Below are positions 7,504-16,164 of a DNA stretch of 64,000 nt, one piece after another. The notes below the pieces were generated by a model. It was not told where the DNA came from and did no database searches. It saw only the letters and a list, made by a program, of their open reading frames with translations. The DNA is from an uncultured Caulobacteraceae bacterium. Lineage in GTDB: Bacteria; Pseudomonadota; Alphaproteobacteria; Caulobacterales; Caulobacteraceae. Made by a program: the position numbers and the translations under genes. Location: assembly GCA_937138625.1 (NCBI GenBank), contig CAKZPF010000004.1, positions 372,001 to 436,000 on the forward strand, given 5' to 3'. How positions within the stretch are numbered: position 1 is the stretch's first letter; each line of letters begins with the position of its first letter.

Positions 7504-8190
7504 ATGACCAGCCCGACCAATCGTGTGGTTAACAGGCCAGACCTGCACAGCAATGCCGCCGCTCTGTCGCAGCAGGCGCTCGAGACCAATATGCTGGTCT
7601 CGTTGCGGCGCGCCTCGGGCATTGGCGCGTTTTCAGCCCCGCGAAGAACAGACAGTCGGCTTTCGGATGCCAAAGAGTCTTTGCAGGCCGCCGCCAGCTC
7701 CTTTGACGGGATCGGCGTGGGTGGCAGCGCGCCCGAGGCCCCTGTTACCCCCGTCGGTGCCCCCCAAAGCACCGAAGATTGGCGCTTTGCCAGTTCGGAC
7801 CGTTGGCTGGCCTATGCGGAACCAGAAGAGGCCCTGAACGCGGTTTCAAACTCCATAAGCGGTGGCCAACAGCCCGTTGAAGAGCCTGGCCATTACGAAA
7901 CCTCGCCCAACCAATTGGCGGCCATTCATGTCAATCTGCCCAATGGCCCCGCCGAGATCGCCATCGGCAAAGAAGGCGTGCAATCGCCTTACACCCCAGG
8001 CGTACAAGCCACGGCAACTTATGATGCCGCTTATACCGATCAGGCCTATGACCCGTATGGGGCAGACCCGTTTGCCCCTCCCGGTTATGATGGTATGGCC
8101 CAGGACAGCCTACCGCCAGAAGCCGCAGACCCCCACGCCCATGGTCCGGCCGTTCGGCCCTTTGGTTTGGATGATATTGATTTCAGCTAA
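7504..8190 (+). CDS. Hypothetical Ala/Pro-rich protein (228 aa)
   Basis: ATG start without an obvious ribosome site. The protein is hydrophilic and probably largely disordered: an Arg/Leu-containing N-terminal part with a possible short helix (about 20-60), a middle segment with a short ordered stretch (NQLAAIHVNLPNGPAEIAIG, about 140-160), and a Pro/Asp/Tyr-rich tail ending FGLDDIDFS. No signal peptide, membrane helix or known domain. It lacks the repeat domain of the three genes before it but is in the same direction, 142 bp downstream. Function unknown. Confidence 0.6.
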   Translation: MTSPTNRVVNRPDLHSNAAALSQQALETNMLVSLRRASGIGAFSAPRRTDSRLSDAKESLQAAASSFDGIGVGGSAPEAPVTPVGAPQSTEDWRFASSDRWLAYAEPEEALNAVSNSISGGQQPVEEPGHYETSPNQLAAIHVNLPNGPAEIAIGKEGVQSPYTPGVQATATYDAAYTDQAYDPYGADPFAPPGYDGMAQDSLPPEAADPHAHGPAVRPFGLDDIDFS

Positions 8191-8207
8191 ATCACACGGT
8201 GATGGCG

Positions 8208-8738
8208 TTAAGACCCACTTTCAGCCTGCAGGTTTTTAACATACGCCACCACTTGCTGATCGTCCCACTGGGTGGCCCCGGGCACCATCATACGAATGCG
8301 GCCGTGGGCATCTTGTACCAAGGTAACGGGCACCCCCTTTAGCGCCGTGGCCCGCAGCACACTCATGCTGGGGTCATGAGCAAACCTCAGGCTTGGCGCC
8401 GCATCCCGCAAAAACGCCTCCGCGGCCTTGGCATCACTGTCGATGCTGATAGCCAGAACAGGAACGTCCGCAGTTTTGGACAAACGCTCGAGAGAGGGCA
8501 ATTCCTCGACACATGGTGCGCACCAAGTGGCCCAAATGTTGATCACCGCCACGCCGTCTGACACAGGAAAATCAGCAGCCCCCAAGACGGATTGCAAACG
8601 TTCCGATTGGGTCGCGTCTGGCGATATTGCTGCTTCGATGGGCAGCTGGCTCATAACCCGCTCGCCGGTCCATTTCACACCTATGCCAATGGCCACACCC
8701 ACACCAAAGATGATCATAGCCTTCTGCCAGATCTTCAT
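8208..8738 (-). CDS. tlpA: TlpA-family membrane-anchored thiol:disulfide oxidoreductase
   Basis: A 176-residue thioredoxin-fold protein with an N-terminal membrane anchor (residues about 7-22) and the active site WCAPC (Cys73, Cys76) after VINIWATW. The cis-Pro motif KGVPVTLV is also present. TlpA-type proteins reduce periplasmic disulfides, for instance for cytochrome c or cytochrome oxidase assembly. Start chosen at 8738 (MKIWQKAM) because GAGGAG precedes it and it puts the anchor at the N-terminus; a start at 8807 is possible. It diverges from the LptM-like gene at 8811. Confidence 0.85.
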   Translation of the reverse strand: MKIWQKAMIIFGVGVAIGIGVKWTGERVMSQLPIEAAISPDATQSERLQSVLGAADFPVSDGVAVINIWATWCAPCVEELPSLERLSKTADVPVLAISIDSDAKAAEAFLRDAAPSLRFAHDPSMSVLRATALKGVPVTLVQDAHGRIRMMVPGATQWDDQQVVAYVKNLQAESGS

Positions 8739-8810
8739 GCTCGCTCCTCGTCTCTTGTCATATGTAGCAAACAGCGTATGAATGACGGGCATCATCACAA
8801 GGGTCAAGCC

Positions 8811-8999
8811 ATGACACTACATCATCGCACCAAGATTTCGACACACCCGATCAACATATGCTGTTGGGTGCGTTTGGGTTTGCCACTGGTGTTGGCGGCG
8901 CTGGCCCTCAGCGCCTGTGGCAAACGTGGCGATCTCGAACGCCCCGGTCCCTTATGGGGTGATCCGGCCCCGGCCGAACGCACACAATCGGGTTCCTAA
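8811..8999 (+). CDS. lptM: LptM/YifL-like small lipoprotein (62 aa)
   Basis: A short lipoprotein with a hydrophobic signal and lipobox LSAC (Cys36), followed directly by GKRGDLERPGP, the hallmark of the LptM family (CGxKGxLxxP), small outer-membrane lipoproteins that help mature the LptD/E lipopolysaccharide translocon. The signal region is longer than usual; another in-frame start lies just upstream. In many alphaproteobacteria this gene sits between argH and lysA; here neither flanks it. It converges with hpt, whose stop is 14 bases away. Confidence 0.75.
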   Translation: MTLHHRTKISTHPINICCWVRLGLPLVLAALALSACGKRGDLERPGPLWGDPAPAERTQSGS

Positions 9000-9013
9000 C
9001 GGACTCCTGGATT

Positions 9014-9547
9014 TTATAGCGTGACAATCTCCGGACGACCACGACCGCGACCGGCCTCGTCCATGCCATAGCCCCCCAGAAAGTCAGCGGGGGCCATGAA
9101 CGCGACATAATCTGGCGTGATGGGGCGCTCGCCGTCCCAGGGCTTTTCCACAAGCGCCACGGTTTTCACCTCTGCCGCGCCCTGGGCCAGTATGTGCGCT
9201 TTGGCAAAGGCCAAGGTGCGCCCACTGTCAAAAACATCATCCAAAACCCAGACCTGATGACCCGCCACCGAGCGGCTGAGGTCCCCACGCACCCGCACGC
9301 GCCCTTGGGATTGACGGGCATCACCATAACTTTCGAGATGCAAGGCATCGAAAACCGGGTCCACACCTTCTTGATACAACGCCCGCATCAGATCGGCGGC
9401 AAAGACAAAGGCCCCGTTCATCAAGGCCACACAGGTGGCATTGACCGAAACCTCAGGGGCCATGCGCTGGGCCAGATCCTTGATGCCCGCCGCAATCGCA
9501 TCAGCAGACAAAACAACGGTTCCGGGCGGGGGTGTGGTGTTACTCAT
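9014..9547 (-). CDS. hpt: Hypoxanthine phosphoribosyltransferase-like purine salvage enzyme
   Basis: A type I phosphoribosyltransferase of 177 residues. The PRPP-binding loop is VWVLDDVFDSGRTL, and the pyrophosphate loop region is VALMNGAFVFAADL. It would convert hypoxanthine or guanine plus PRPP to IMP or GMP in the cytoplasm. I place the start at 9547 (MSNTT); its ATG overlaps the TAA of the upstream zinc-ribbon gene by eight bases, suggesting translational coupling. A longer start at 9577 exists. The C-terminus reads PADFLGGYGMDE, where family members usually have a similar DxYVVGYGxD segment. Confidence 0.85.
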   Translation of the reverse strand: MSNTTPPPGTVVLSADAIAAGIKDLAQRMAPEVSVNATCVALMNGAFVFAADLMRALYQEGVDPVFDALHLESYGDARQSQGRVRVRGDLSRSVAGHQVWVLDDVFDSGRTLAFAKAHILAQGAAEVKTVALVEKPWDGERPITPDYVAFMAPADFLGGYGMDEAGRGRGRPEIVTL

Positions 9548-10583
9548 AGGTGTCTTGGTTGCCCGCGGGCTTGTCATCCCCCCGCCGCAACATCAGCACA
9601 CGCTCGGTCTTTTGGGATTCGTCTTTTCTGGCCACGGTTTTGGGCTTGGCTTCACTGTGGTCCTCGGTCTTTACATGATCCGCGTCCTCGACATGCACAT
9701 CCTCGATGGGCTCAGCACTCTCGACCTCGGCATAATCAGTGGGCTCCGGGCTTTCGGTCTCATCCGCCTCGGCGTGATCATCTGCCTTGTGATCTTCAAC
9801 CCCTTTCGAGGTCTGCGCCCCTTTTGCCTGAGGTTCAGCAGCAGCAGGAGATTTCGGCGCACGATCCAACAAGGTCATTTCCAGCTGCATGGCTTCAACC
9901 GGGGGATCGGCTATCCGGGTCAAAAACTTAGCCACTTCACCAGGCTTCAGGGCACGTTCCTCGGGCTCGACGGTCCAGGCATAGGTACGCCGTCCGCGAT
10001 GATCCAACAACGCCAGCTCGATAGGCCGGGCCTGCTGTTCGTCATCTGTGGCGTTGCGCACGGCACCATTGATGGCCAAAACCGGCGAGCCGTCCACCAC
10101 TTGGCGCTCCATTTTCACGCCTTCGAACTCCAAGCCATAGGGATTGACCGTGGCCCCGATCAGGTCATAGGCACTGGCGGTCTTGGGCCAAGCCTCAACC
10201 ACCTGATGGCGAAAGACAAAACTTAGGATCAGTCCCACAACCAAAACCAAAGCCACCGTGCCCCAGGCCCCGCCCACCACCATCAATTTTGTGCGGCGTT
10301 TGCGCTCGGCCTGTTTGGCACGAAAAACAGCATGGGGCGTGGTGGGCTCGGTGGGTTTGGTAACGTCTTCTGCGGCGTTCGCCTCTTCGGCTGGGGCTTC
10401 ATCCTCGCCGGTGTCAAAATTGGCGCTGCTGAAGGTCGGGCGCTCGTCTTCTTTTTCAAAGGCCTCGGCCCGCGCATGCCAAGAATGCCCACAAGCCGCG
10501 CAGCGCACGGTGCGGCCTTTTGCCCCCAACGTGTTGTCGTCGGCAAAATAGCGTGTGGAACATGCTGGACAGGTCAGTATCAT
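9540..10583 (-). CDS. MJ0042-type zinc-ribbon, DUF3426-like membrane protein (347 aa)
   Basis: Starts with a CxxC-CxxC zinc ribbon (Cys5, Cys8, Cys28, Cys31; MILTCPAC ... VRCAACGHSW), then an acidic linker, one transmembrane helix at about residues 118-140, and a periplasmic domain of about 120 residues (contains INGAVRN and LKPGEVAKF) typical of DUF3426. A highly charged Glu/Asp/Lys tail of about 90 residues follows. The family is common next to ftsEX in alphaproteobacteria, but its role is not established. It diverges from ftsE, 46 bp away, and is followed by hpt with an overlap. Confidence 0.8.
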   Translation of the reverse strand: MILTCPACSTRYFADDNTLGAKGRTVRCAACGHSWHARAEAFEKEDERPTFSSANFDTGEDEAPAEEANAAEDVTKPTEPTTPHAVFRAKQAERKRRTKLMVVGGAWGTVALVLVVGLILSFVFRHQVVEAWPKTASAYDLIGATVNPYGLEFEGVKMERQVVDGSPVLAINGAVRNATDDEQQARPIELALLDHRGRRTYAWTVEPEERALKPGEVAKFLTRIADPPVEAMQLEMTLLDRAPKSPAAAEPQAKGAQTSKGVEDHKADDHAEADETESPEPTDYAEVESAEPIEDVHVEDADHVKTEDHSEAKPKTVARKDESQKTERVLMLRRGDDKPAGNQDTYE

Positions 10584-10629
10584 AAGCCCCGAATCACCTC
10601 ACAGTCGCAAACCATAGAGGTCGCTGATT

Positions 10630-11388
10630 TTGCCGATTATGTCCAGCAACAATAGGGCTCAAGCCCCCGTGCCGACGGCGATCTTTTCGCACGTCAGTGC
10701 GCGCTATGGCCGTGGGCCCACCGTATTGCACGACATCAACTTTCGCCTTGAGGCCGGATCTTACCATGTGTTGACCGGACCATCTGGGGCGGGAAAATCC
10801 ACCCTTTTGAAGATGTTGTACCTGGCGCACAAACCCTGCAGCGGTGGGGCCAGTTTGTTTGGCCAAGACCTGATGCGGCTTCGTCGCAATGGGCGCGCGG
10901 ACTTGCGCCGTCGCATTGGGGTGGTCTTTCAGGATTATCGCTTGCTGGATCATTTGACCGCGTTTGAAAATGTCTCTCTGCCGTTGCGCTTACAAGGTCT
11001 TGTTAAATCTTCTTACGCCGAAGACGTTGTGGAGTTGTTAACCTGGGTGGGCCTGGGGGATCGGGCCAATGCCTATCCGCCCACCCTGTCGGGCGGCGAG
11101 CGTCAACGCGTGGCCATTGCTCGGGCCATTGTGGCCAAACCCCAGCTGATTGTCGCCGATGAACCCACGGGCAGTGTGGACCCCGAAATGGGGCAGCGGC
11201 TGATGCGCCTGTTCACAGAATTGAACAAATTGGGGGCCACCTTGGTGATCGCCACCCACGACCCCACCATGGCCCTGCAGGTCGGGGCACAGGCCTGGCA
11301 CATCCAAGACGGCCAGCTTCATCACAACACACCCACGCCCGACGGCGGGCCGGTGATTGATCCCTATCATCACGGGGGGGCATCATGA
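10630..11388 (+). CDS. ftsE: Cell division ABC transporter ATPase FtsE
   Basis: ATP-binding subunit of FtsEX, which in the divisome activates periplasmic peptidoglycan hydrolases. Walker A GPSGAGKST, Q-loop VVFQDYRL, signature LSGGERQR, Walker B LIVADEPTGSVD and switch His (IATHDP) are all present. I start at TTG 10630 because GAGG (10617-10620) is nine bases upstream; the ATG at 10639 would be 18 bases away. Compared with the usual 220-230 residues it has a short N-terminal extension and a His/Pro-rich C-terminal tail. ftsX follows with an ATGA overlap. Confidence 0.9.
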   Translation: MPIMSSNNRAQAPVPTAIFSHVSARYGRGPTVLHDINFRLEAGSYHVLTGPSGAGKSTLLKMLYLAHKPCSGGASLFGQDLMRLRRNGRADLRRRIGVVFQDYRLLDHLTAFENVSLPLRLQGLVKSSYAEDVVELLTWVGLGDRANAYPPTLSGGERQRVAIARAIVAKPQLIVADEPTGSVDPEMGQRLMRLFTELNKLGATLVIATHDPTMALQVGAQAWHIQDGQLHHNTPTPDGGPVIDPYHHGGAS

Positions 11389-12284
11389 TCAAACGCCTTT
11401 GGCATATATGGCGTCATCGCCCCCATGATCCGCCGATGTTGCCGCGCCCCGATGTGCGGCATTTGGGTTTGGGCTTTGCCATTGCCGTCATCGCGGCCCT
11501 GACGGGCCTGATGTTGATTTTTGCCGACGCCGCCAAACGCGCCGAGGTGCACTGGCAAAGCCAGATTGCCGGCTCGCTCAGTGTGATCATCCCAGCGGGC
11601 AGTGTCACAGACCCCGCGGAGGCGGCCACCACCGCTGCGGATGTGCTGATGACCATTCCCGGTGTGCTGATGGCCACCCCCATGCCCCAGGACCAAGCCG
11701 AAGCTTTGTTGCAACCCTGGTTCGGAGCCAAGGGCATAGAAACCCTGCCCATTCCCACCGTGGTTGAGCTTGAAACCGATCCTGGGGCACCCCCAACGCT
11801 CGAGGCCATCACCCGCACCCTGAAGGACAAAGGCATTGACGCCTTGGTCGATGATTATGGCCATTTCAAAACCACACTGGCTCGCATGTCTGGGGCCATC
11901 CGCACCCTGACCTACAGTGCCTTTTTGGCCCTGGTGTTGACGGCAGCGGCTTTGTCGGCCTTTGCGGCACTTTCTGGCATCAGCACGCACCGACATATTG
12001 TGGACGTGATGCATCTGGTGGGGGCCCGTGACAGTGTGGTGGCTCAGGTCTTTGAGCGGCGATACGCCAAACTGGTTTTCAAAGCGGCTGCCCTTGGGGC
12101 CGGACTGGCTTTGGTGGCCAGCATCACCATTGCCATTATTGGTGGTCATGATCCGTTTGCCCCCAGCTTGCGACTGACCTTTGGGGATGTGGTGCGGTTG
12201 GTGCTGATTCCGCCAGCGCTTGCGTTGGTGGCCTTGGTGTCGACACGCATTGCTGCGTTGCACGCCCTCTCGAAGCTGTCATAA
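11385..12284 (+). CDS. ftsX: Cell division protein FtsX
   Basis: Membrane partner of FtsE, 299 residues. Four transmembrane helices: one near residues 25-45, then three in the C-terminal half. A periplasmic domain lies between the first and second helices (about 50-165), where FtsX contacts amidase activators. The cytoplasmic motif HIVDVMHLVGARDSVV, between the second and third helices, is typical of FtsX/MacB-type permeases. ATGA overlap with ftsE. Confidence 0.9.
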   Translation: MIKRLWHIWRHRPHDPPMLPRPDVRHLGLGFAIAVIAALTGLMLIFADAAKRAEVHWQSQIAGSLSVIIPAGSVTDPAEAATTAADVLMTIPGVLMATPMPQDQAEALLQPWFGAKGIETLPIPTVVELETDPGAPPTLEAITRTLKDKGIDALVDDYGHFKTTLARMSGAIRTLTYSAFLALVLTAAALSAFAALSGISTHRHIVDVMHLVGARDSVVAQVFERRYAKLVFKAAALGAGLALVASITIAIIGGHDPFAPSLRLTFGDVVRLVLIPPALALVALVSTRIAALHALSKLS

Positions 12285-12294
12285 TGATCTGATT

Positions 12295-12966
12295 ATGAAA
12301 GGCGCATCTCTAACCCTTGCCGTGATATTCCTGTGGGCTGTGGGCCTGCTGGTCTTTGTTGACAAGGTCAAAGCCCTGACGCCTGCCCCCTTGCCGGCCC
12401 CCGCTGACGCCATTGTGGCGCTAACGGGGGCATCGAACGCGCGGCTCGAAACCGCACTGAAACTGTTGCAAGATGGCAAAGGGGGGCGCCTATTGATCAC
12501 CGGTGTCGACAAAACCGTAACCAAGGCGGATCTGCAACAGGCCATCGGCGGCAGTGATGAGCTTTATGCCTGTTGTATTGATTTGGGCTTCCAAGCCGAA
12601 GACACCATTGGCAACGCCGCCGAAACCGCGGGCTGGGTTCAGGTGCAAGGGGTGAAAACCTTGATTGTGGTCACCGCTGATTTTCACATGCCCCGCAGCT
12701 TGATTGAACTGAAGGCCCGTATGCCCAATGTGGCGCTTGTGCCCCATGCCGTGCGCACCTCGGCGGCCAACCCTGAAGATTGGTGGCAAGATGGATTCTC
12801 CGCACCCCGTTTAGCGCTCGAGTACACAAAATATCTGCTGGTGCGGGCGCGCGAGTGGGTTTTGGACGTGGGCGGACGCTTCAGCGGAGAAGAGCCCATT
12901 GCTTTGCCGCAGTCTTTGTCAGGGGCGTCCCCCGCTGAACCCGATCCCTCGCCGGAGATCCCGTAA
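12295..12966 (+). CDS. DUF218 (YdcF/ElyC-like) membrane-anchored protein
   Basis: A 223-residue protein with one N-terminal membrane helix and a DUF218 domain: DAIVALTG near residue 35, LLITGVD, and VVTADFHMPRSLIEL. Family members such as ElyC and SanA affect envelope and peptidoglycan precursor homeostasis in E. coli, but the biochemical reaction is unclear. It follows ftsX by 10 bp and abuts plsC (GTG start directly after its TAA), so the four genes ftsE-ftsX-DUF218-plsC form one operon, an order typical of alphaproteobacteria. Confidence 0.8.
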   Translation: MKGASLTLAVIFLWAVGLLVFVDKVKALTPAPLPAPADAIVALTGASNARLETALKLLQDGKGGRLLITGVDKTVTKADLQQAIGGSDELYACCIDLGFQAEDTIGNAAETAGWVQVQGVKTLIVVTADFHMPRSLIELKARMPNVALVPHAVRTSAANPEDWWQDGFSAPRLALEYTKYLLVRAREWVLDVGGRFSGEEPIALPQSLSGASPAEPDPSPEIP

Positions 12967-13683
12967 GTGCGGCGGGTGTTATTTGCCAGTTGGATGATCC
13001 TAAGCGTTCTGGTGCTGGGGCTGATGTTTCTGCCGTTTTTGCTGTTGCCCGTGCGCTGTATTCACTGGGGCATTCGGTTGTGGTCGGCGGGGGTTGTCTG
13101 GGCTTTGCGGGTGATTGTGGGGGTCACCATCGAGGTGCGCGGCCTTGATCGCCTCAGTGACCACCCCACGCTGATCGCCGCCAAACATTTTTGCATGCTC
13201 GATACCGTAGCGCCGTTTGTATTTCTCCCCCGCACGCCGGCTTTTGTTCTGAAGCGGGAATTGCTCTCGATCCCCATTTATGGTTGGCATGCGCGCAAGG
13301 CTCAGCTGATCCCCATTGATCGCGGCGGCGGGGCGAAAACGCTGCGGGCTATGCGACAAACGGCTCATCTGCGACTTGAACAAGGGCGGGACGTGATCAT
13401 CTTCCCCGAGGGCACACGCAAAACCCCAGGCGACGCCCCCGATTATAAAACCGGAGTTTACGGGCTGTACCAAGCCCTGGGCGTCGGCTGCCAACCCATG
13501 GCGCTCAGCACAGGCACGGTGTGGCCCGCCAAAGGCTTGCCGAACCATCCCGGCCACGTGGTGTTTGAGATTTTGCCAGAAATCCCGGCGGGCCTCAGCC
13601 GTGCCGAGTTTATGACCAGGCTCGAGGCGGATCTTGAGGGGGCTACGAACCGCTTGCTTGCTGAAACTCCGTCAAAGCGTTGA
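12967..13683 (+). CDS. plsC: 1-acyl-sn-glycerol-3-phosphate acyltransferase
   Basis: Makes phosphatidic acid by acylating lysophosphatidic acid at the inner membrane. 238 residues with hydrophobic N-terminal helices (about 5-30 and 38-55). The catalytic block is AKHFCMLDT (HxxxxD as His74-Asp79) and the glycerol-phosphate block is FPEGTRKTPG. GTG start directly after the previous stop. Its last 41 bases overlap the 3' end of hisC, which is on the other strand. Confidence 0.88.
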   Translation: MRRVLFASWMILSVLVLGLMFLPFLLLPVRCIHWGIRLWSAGVVWALRVIVGVTIEVRGLDRLSDHPTLIAAKHFCMLDTVAPFVFLPRTPAFVLKRELLSIPIYGWHARKAQLIPIDRGGGAKTLRAMRQTAHLRLEQGRDVIIFPEGTRKTPGDAPDYKTGVYGLYQALGVGCQPMALSTGTVWPAKGLPNHPGHVVFEILPEIPAGLSRAEFMTRLEADLEGATNRLLAETPSKR

Positions 13684-14755
13684 TCACGCCGCGACAGTGC
13701 TCTTCCTTGCCGATGCTGATGCGCAGACAGTTGGGCAGACCATAACCGGTCATCGGCCGGACAATAAAGCCCTTGGATTGCAAATATCGGTCGGCATCCA
13801 GCGCCGTTTTGCCTAAGGTTTCTGGGAACTCCACCAACACGAAATTGCACACACTGGGATAGACCCGCAAGCCAAGGGCGCTGATCTCCTCGGTCATGGT
13901 GCGCAACCAAATGGCGTTGTGCTTAAACGAGGCATGAATGAATTCTTTATCCTTCAGGGCGGCGGCTGCGGCCTGTTGCGCCGGCACCGAGGCATTGAAC
14001 GGACTGCGCACGCGGTTCAGCACATCGACGATCTCTGGCGAGGTATAACACCAGCCGATGCGCAACCCTGCCAAACCATGGATCTTGGAAAAGGTGCGCG
14101 TGACCACGATGTTGGCAGCCCCCTCCACCAGTTCGAGCGCGGTCTCATAATCCTCTTGGTCAATGTATTCGGCATAGGCCTCGTCGATCACCAAAACGAC
14201 ATCACTGGGCAAGCCCGCGTGCAGACGTTTGATCTCGGAAAACGGCAGATAAGCCCCAGTGGGGTTATTGGGATTGGCCACGAACACCAAGCGCACCTCT
14301 GGGGTCATAGCCTGCAAAAAGGCATCGACACTGGGCACCAAATCGTCTTCGGGCGCGTTGATAATTTCCGCCTTCATTTGGCGGGCCGCAATGCCATAAA
14401 TGGCAAAGCCATATTCGCTTTTGATGATGGCGTCCCCTTCCGTCAGGTAAGCCCGCGCCAACAGGAACAACACCTCATCCGACCCAGCACTGCAAACAAT
14501 GCGCTCGGGGTCCACGCCATGGGCCTCGGCGATGGCCTTGCGCAGGATAGCGGCCGAGCCTTCGGGATAGAGCGCCAGATCTTCGGCGGCGCGGGCATAG
14601 GCTTCCTTGGCCATGGGCGAACAGCCGAACGGATTTTCATTGGACGACAACTTCACCGCCCGCTGCCCGTCAATCTCGGCCTGACCGCCCTTATAAACTG
14701 GGGCTTCATAAATCCAGGGCTTGGCGCGGGGGGCGGGTTTTTCATCTACGGTCAT
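13643..14755 (-). CDS. hisC: Histidinol-phosphate aminotransferase (or aromatic aminotransferase)
   Basis: PLP-dependent fold-type I aminotransferase, 370 residues. Substrate-binding start KLSSNENPFG, NPNNPTG, DEAYAEY, and PLP lysine Lys224 in TFSKIHGLAGLRIG. It transfers an amino group to imidazole-acetol phosphate in histidine synthesis; the same family also transaminates aromatic keto acids. Start chosen at 14755 because GAGG lies five bases upstream. In related genomes this gene is often followed by tyrA; here the next sequence is the convergent plsC, which it overlaps by 41 bases. Confidence 0.88.
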   Translation of the reverse strand: MTVDEKPAPRAKPWIYEAPVYKGGQAEIDGQRAVKLSSNENPFGCSPMAKEAYARAAEDLALYPEGSAAILRKAIAEAHGVDPERIVCSAGSDEVLFLLARAYLTEGDAIIKSEYGFAIYGIAARQMKAEIINAPEDDLVPSVDAFLQAMTPEVRLVFVANPNNPTGAYLPFSEIKRLHAGLPSDVVLVIDEAYAEYIDQEDYETALELVEGAANIVVTRTFSKIHGLAGLRIGWCYTSPEIVDVLNRVRSPFNASVPAQQAAAAALKDKEFIHASFKHNAIWLRTMTEEISALGLRVYPSVCNFVLVEFPETLGKTALDADRYLQSKGFIVRPMTGYGLPNCLRISIGKEEHCRGVINALTEFQQASGS

Positions 14756-14884
14756 GGTGTCCTCGTCACAAATTTGGCCGGTTTCAGCCGTGCGTTTCTG
14801 TTGGTTTTCCTTAACCCGCCAGCCCCTTGGGAACAAGCGTCCGAGACGAAATACCACAGGAAATTCGCGCAACCGATGCGCGGA

Positions 14885-15661
14885 CTACACAGCTGGTGGC
14901 ACGCTTCGGGATGGATCCGCGTGCGGGCTGCGGCGGGCCAGCACCGGTTTGCGCACAGGTTCCATGGCGCGCACCAAACCGGTCGGGGCATAAAGGCGCT
15001 TTTTGGCCTCCAGCATGATCACGCCTGAAAAACTGGGCAGCAACAAACGGCCCACCTGTTCCCAAGATCGCGCCAAGCCCTGTCCCCACGACAGACCCAA
15101 ACACATGGGCCACGGCGGCATATACAAAGCCCGCGCATAGGCCTGGGGCTCGAACATCGCTTGGCTGAGAAGGCGTGTGGCTTGCCCCCGAGAGTACGGC
15201 TGACCATGACCAAAAGGCGTGTGTTCAGCCCGCGCCCACAGCCCTTCGCGCGCCGCCACCACCAGCACCAAGCGACCCTCTGGTGCACACACCCGCCAAC
15301 ATTCTCGCAGCAATTTTTGCGGGTCAGGGCTGTCCTCGATGGCATGCACCAACACAACGCGATCGAACTGCTCGTCGGCAAAGGGCAAATGCTGCTCATC
15401 CACCAAAACCGTGGCCGAGGGCGCGCCCGATGGCCAAACTTCCGCCCCCTGCTGGGCGGGCATGGCCGCCACCGTGCGCCACCCCCTCAGTGCCATTTCC
15501 TGCAGATACGGGGTCGCGTAGCCAAAACCCAATATCGAGGCCTGCGCAGCGCCCCCTTCGTCCCCCCACAAGTTTTGCAAATGTGTACACACGGTCTGGG
15601 TCACCAATTGCCCGAGATCCGAGGCATAAAAGCTCTGCAAATTGCCAATATCCTGACGCAT
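14885..15661 (-). CDS. Class I SAM-dependent methyltransferase
   Basis: 258 residues with a Rossmann-type SAM site: glycine motif ILGFGYATPYL, acidic position near LPFADEQFDRVVLVHAIE, and post-motif VCAPEGRLVLVVAAR. The substrate is unknown. A methyltransferase of this kind lying between hisC and a divergent gloB is a frequent alphaproteobacterial arrangement. Start chosen at 15661 (MRQDIGNL); a longer start at 15739 exists but would overlap the promoter of the divergent small gene. Confidence 0.75.
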   Translation of the reverse strand: MRQDIGNLQSFYASDLGQLVTQTVCTHLQNLWGDEGGAAQASILGFGYATPYLQEMALRGWRTVAAMPAQQGAEVWPSGAPSATVLVDEQHLPFADEQFDRVVLVHAIEDSPDPQKLLRECWRVCAPEGRLVLVVAAREGLWARAEHTPFGHGQPYSRGQATRLLSQAMFEPQAYARALYMPPWPMCLGLSWGQGLARSWEQVGRLLLPSFSGVIMLEAKKRLYAPTGLVRAMEPVRKPVLARRSPHADPSRSVPPAV

Positions 15662-15746
15662 ACCCCATATGAGCGCAAAGGGCGTCAACAACCAATGAAA
15701 ATTCACCCCTTGGGGGCAACAGGACCACCCAAATGACAAAAAGCCC

Positions 15747-15775
15747 TGGACATAGCCACAAATACGTTATATTAT
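15747..15775 (+). promoter_or_regulatory. Sigma-70-type promoter for the small gene at 15832
   Basis: TGGACA (15747-15752), a 17-base spacer and TATTAT (15770-15775), each hexamer one mismatch from consensus. It would give a leader of about 50 bases with GGGAG before the ATG at 15832. Confidence 0.6.
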
Positions 15776-15831
15776 GTTGCGCAAATCGAAACAAAAACAA
15801 ATAAAACCTGAACAAACAAGGGAGTTATGAT

Positions 15832-16140
15832 ATGGTTGGTTTTGGATCTCAGATGAGAAACGCAGGCCTTGAACAAGGCTATCAACAGTCCAGTGGCACC
15901 GAGACCAGTGGCTATGGCAACAACAGCGCGCCCTACGAGCGCCAGCAGACGACCTCTTCGTCCGAAAAAACGGGTGGCACCACCAGCAGCGATCAGAGCC
16001 GCGGCACCACCGCAGAGCAATTCGACCAAGCTGTAAAAAAACAAACCAGCGGCAATGGTCCTGAGTGCGTACCCACCGAAAACATGGGTGGCCCCGAAGG
16101 TGGCGGCGACATTCGTGATTACGGCAACGGCGGTGCCTAA
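15832..16140 (+). CDS. Small disordered Ser/Thr/Gly/Gln-rich protein (102 aa)
   Basis: ATG with GGGAG upstream. The protein is hydrophilic and low in hydrophobic residues, with stretches such as QQTTSSSEKTGGTTSSDQ and a Gly-rich end (GGPEGGGDIRDYGNGGA). One Cys, no signal peptide, no known domain. It has its own near-consensus promoter and a strong terminator, so it is a well-defined single-gene transcription unit of about 410 bases and may be strongly expressed. Its composition recalls bacterial hydrophilin or stress-protective proteins, which is only a suggestion. Confidence 0.7.
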   Translation: MVGFGSQMRNAGLEQGYQQSSGTETSGYGNNSAPYERQQTTSSSEKTGGTTSSDQSRGTTAEQFDQAVKKQTSGNGPECVPTENMGGPEGGGDIRDYGNGGA

Positions 16141-16164
16141 GCTTTTGACCGTATTTTGATCTGG

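Noticed and set aside
11370-12263. 297-codon minus-strand ORF
   Set aside because: Antisense to ftsX, no supporting signal.
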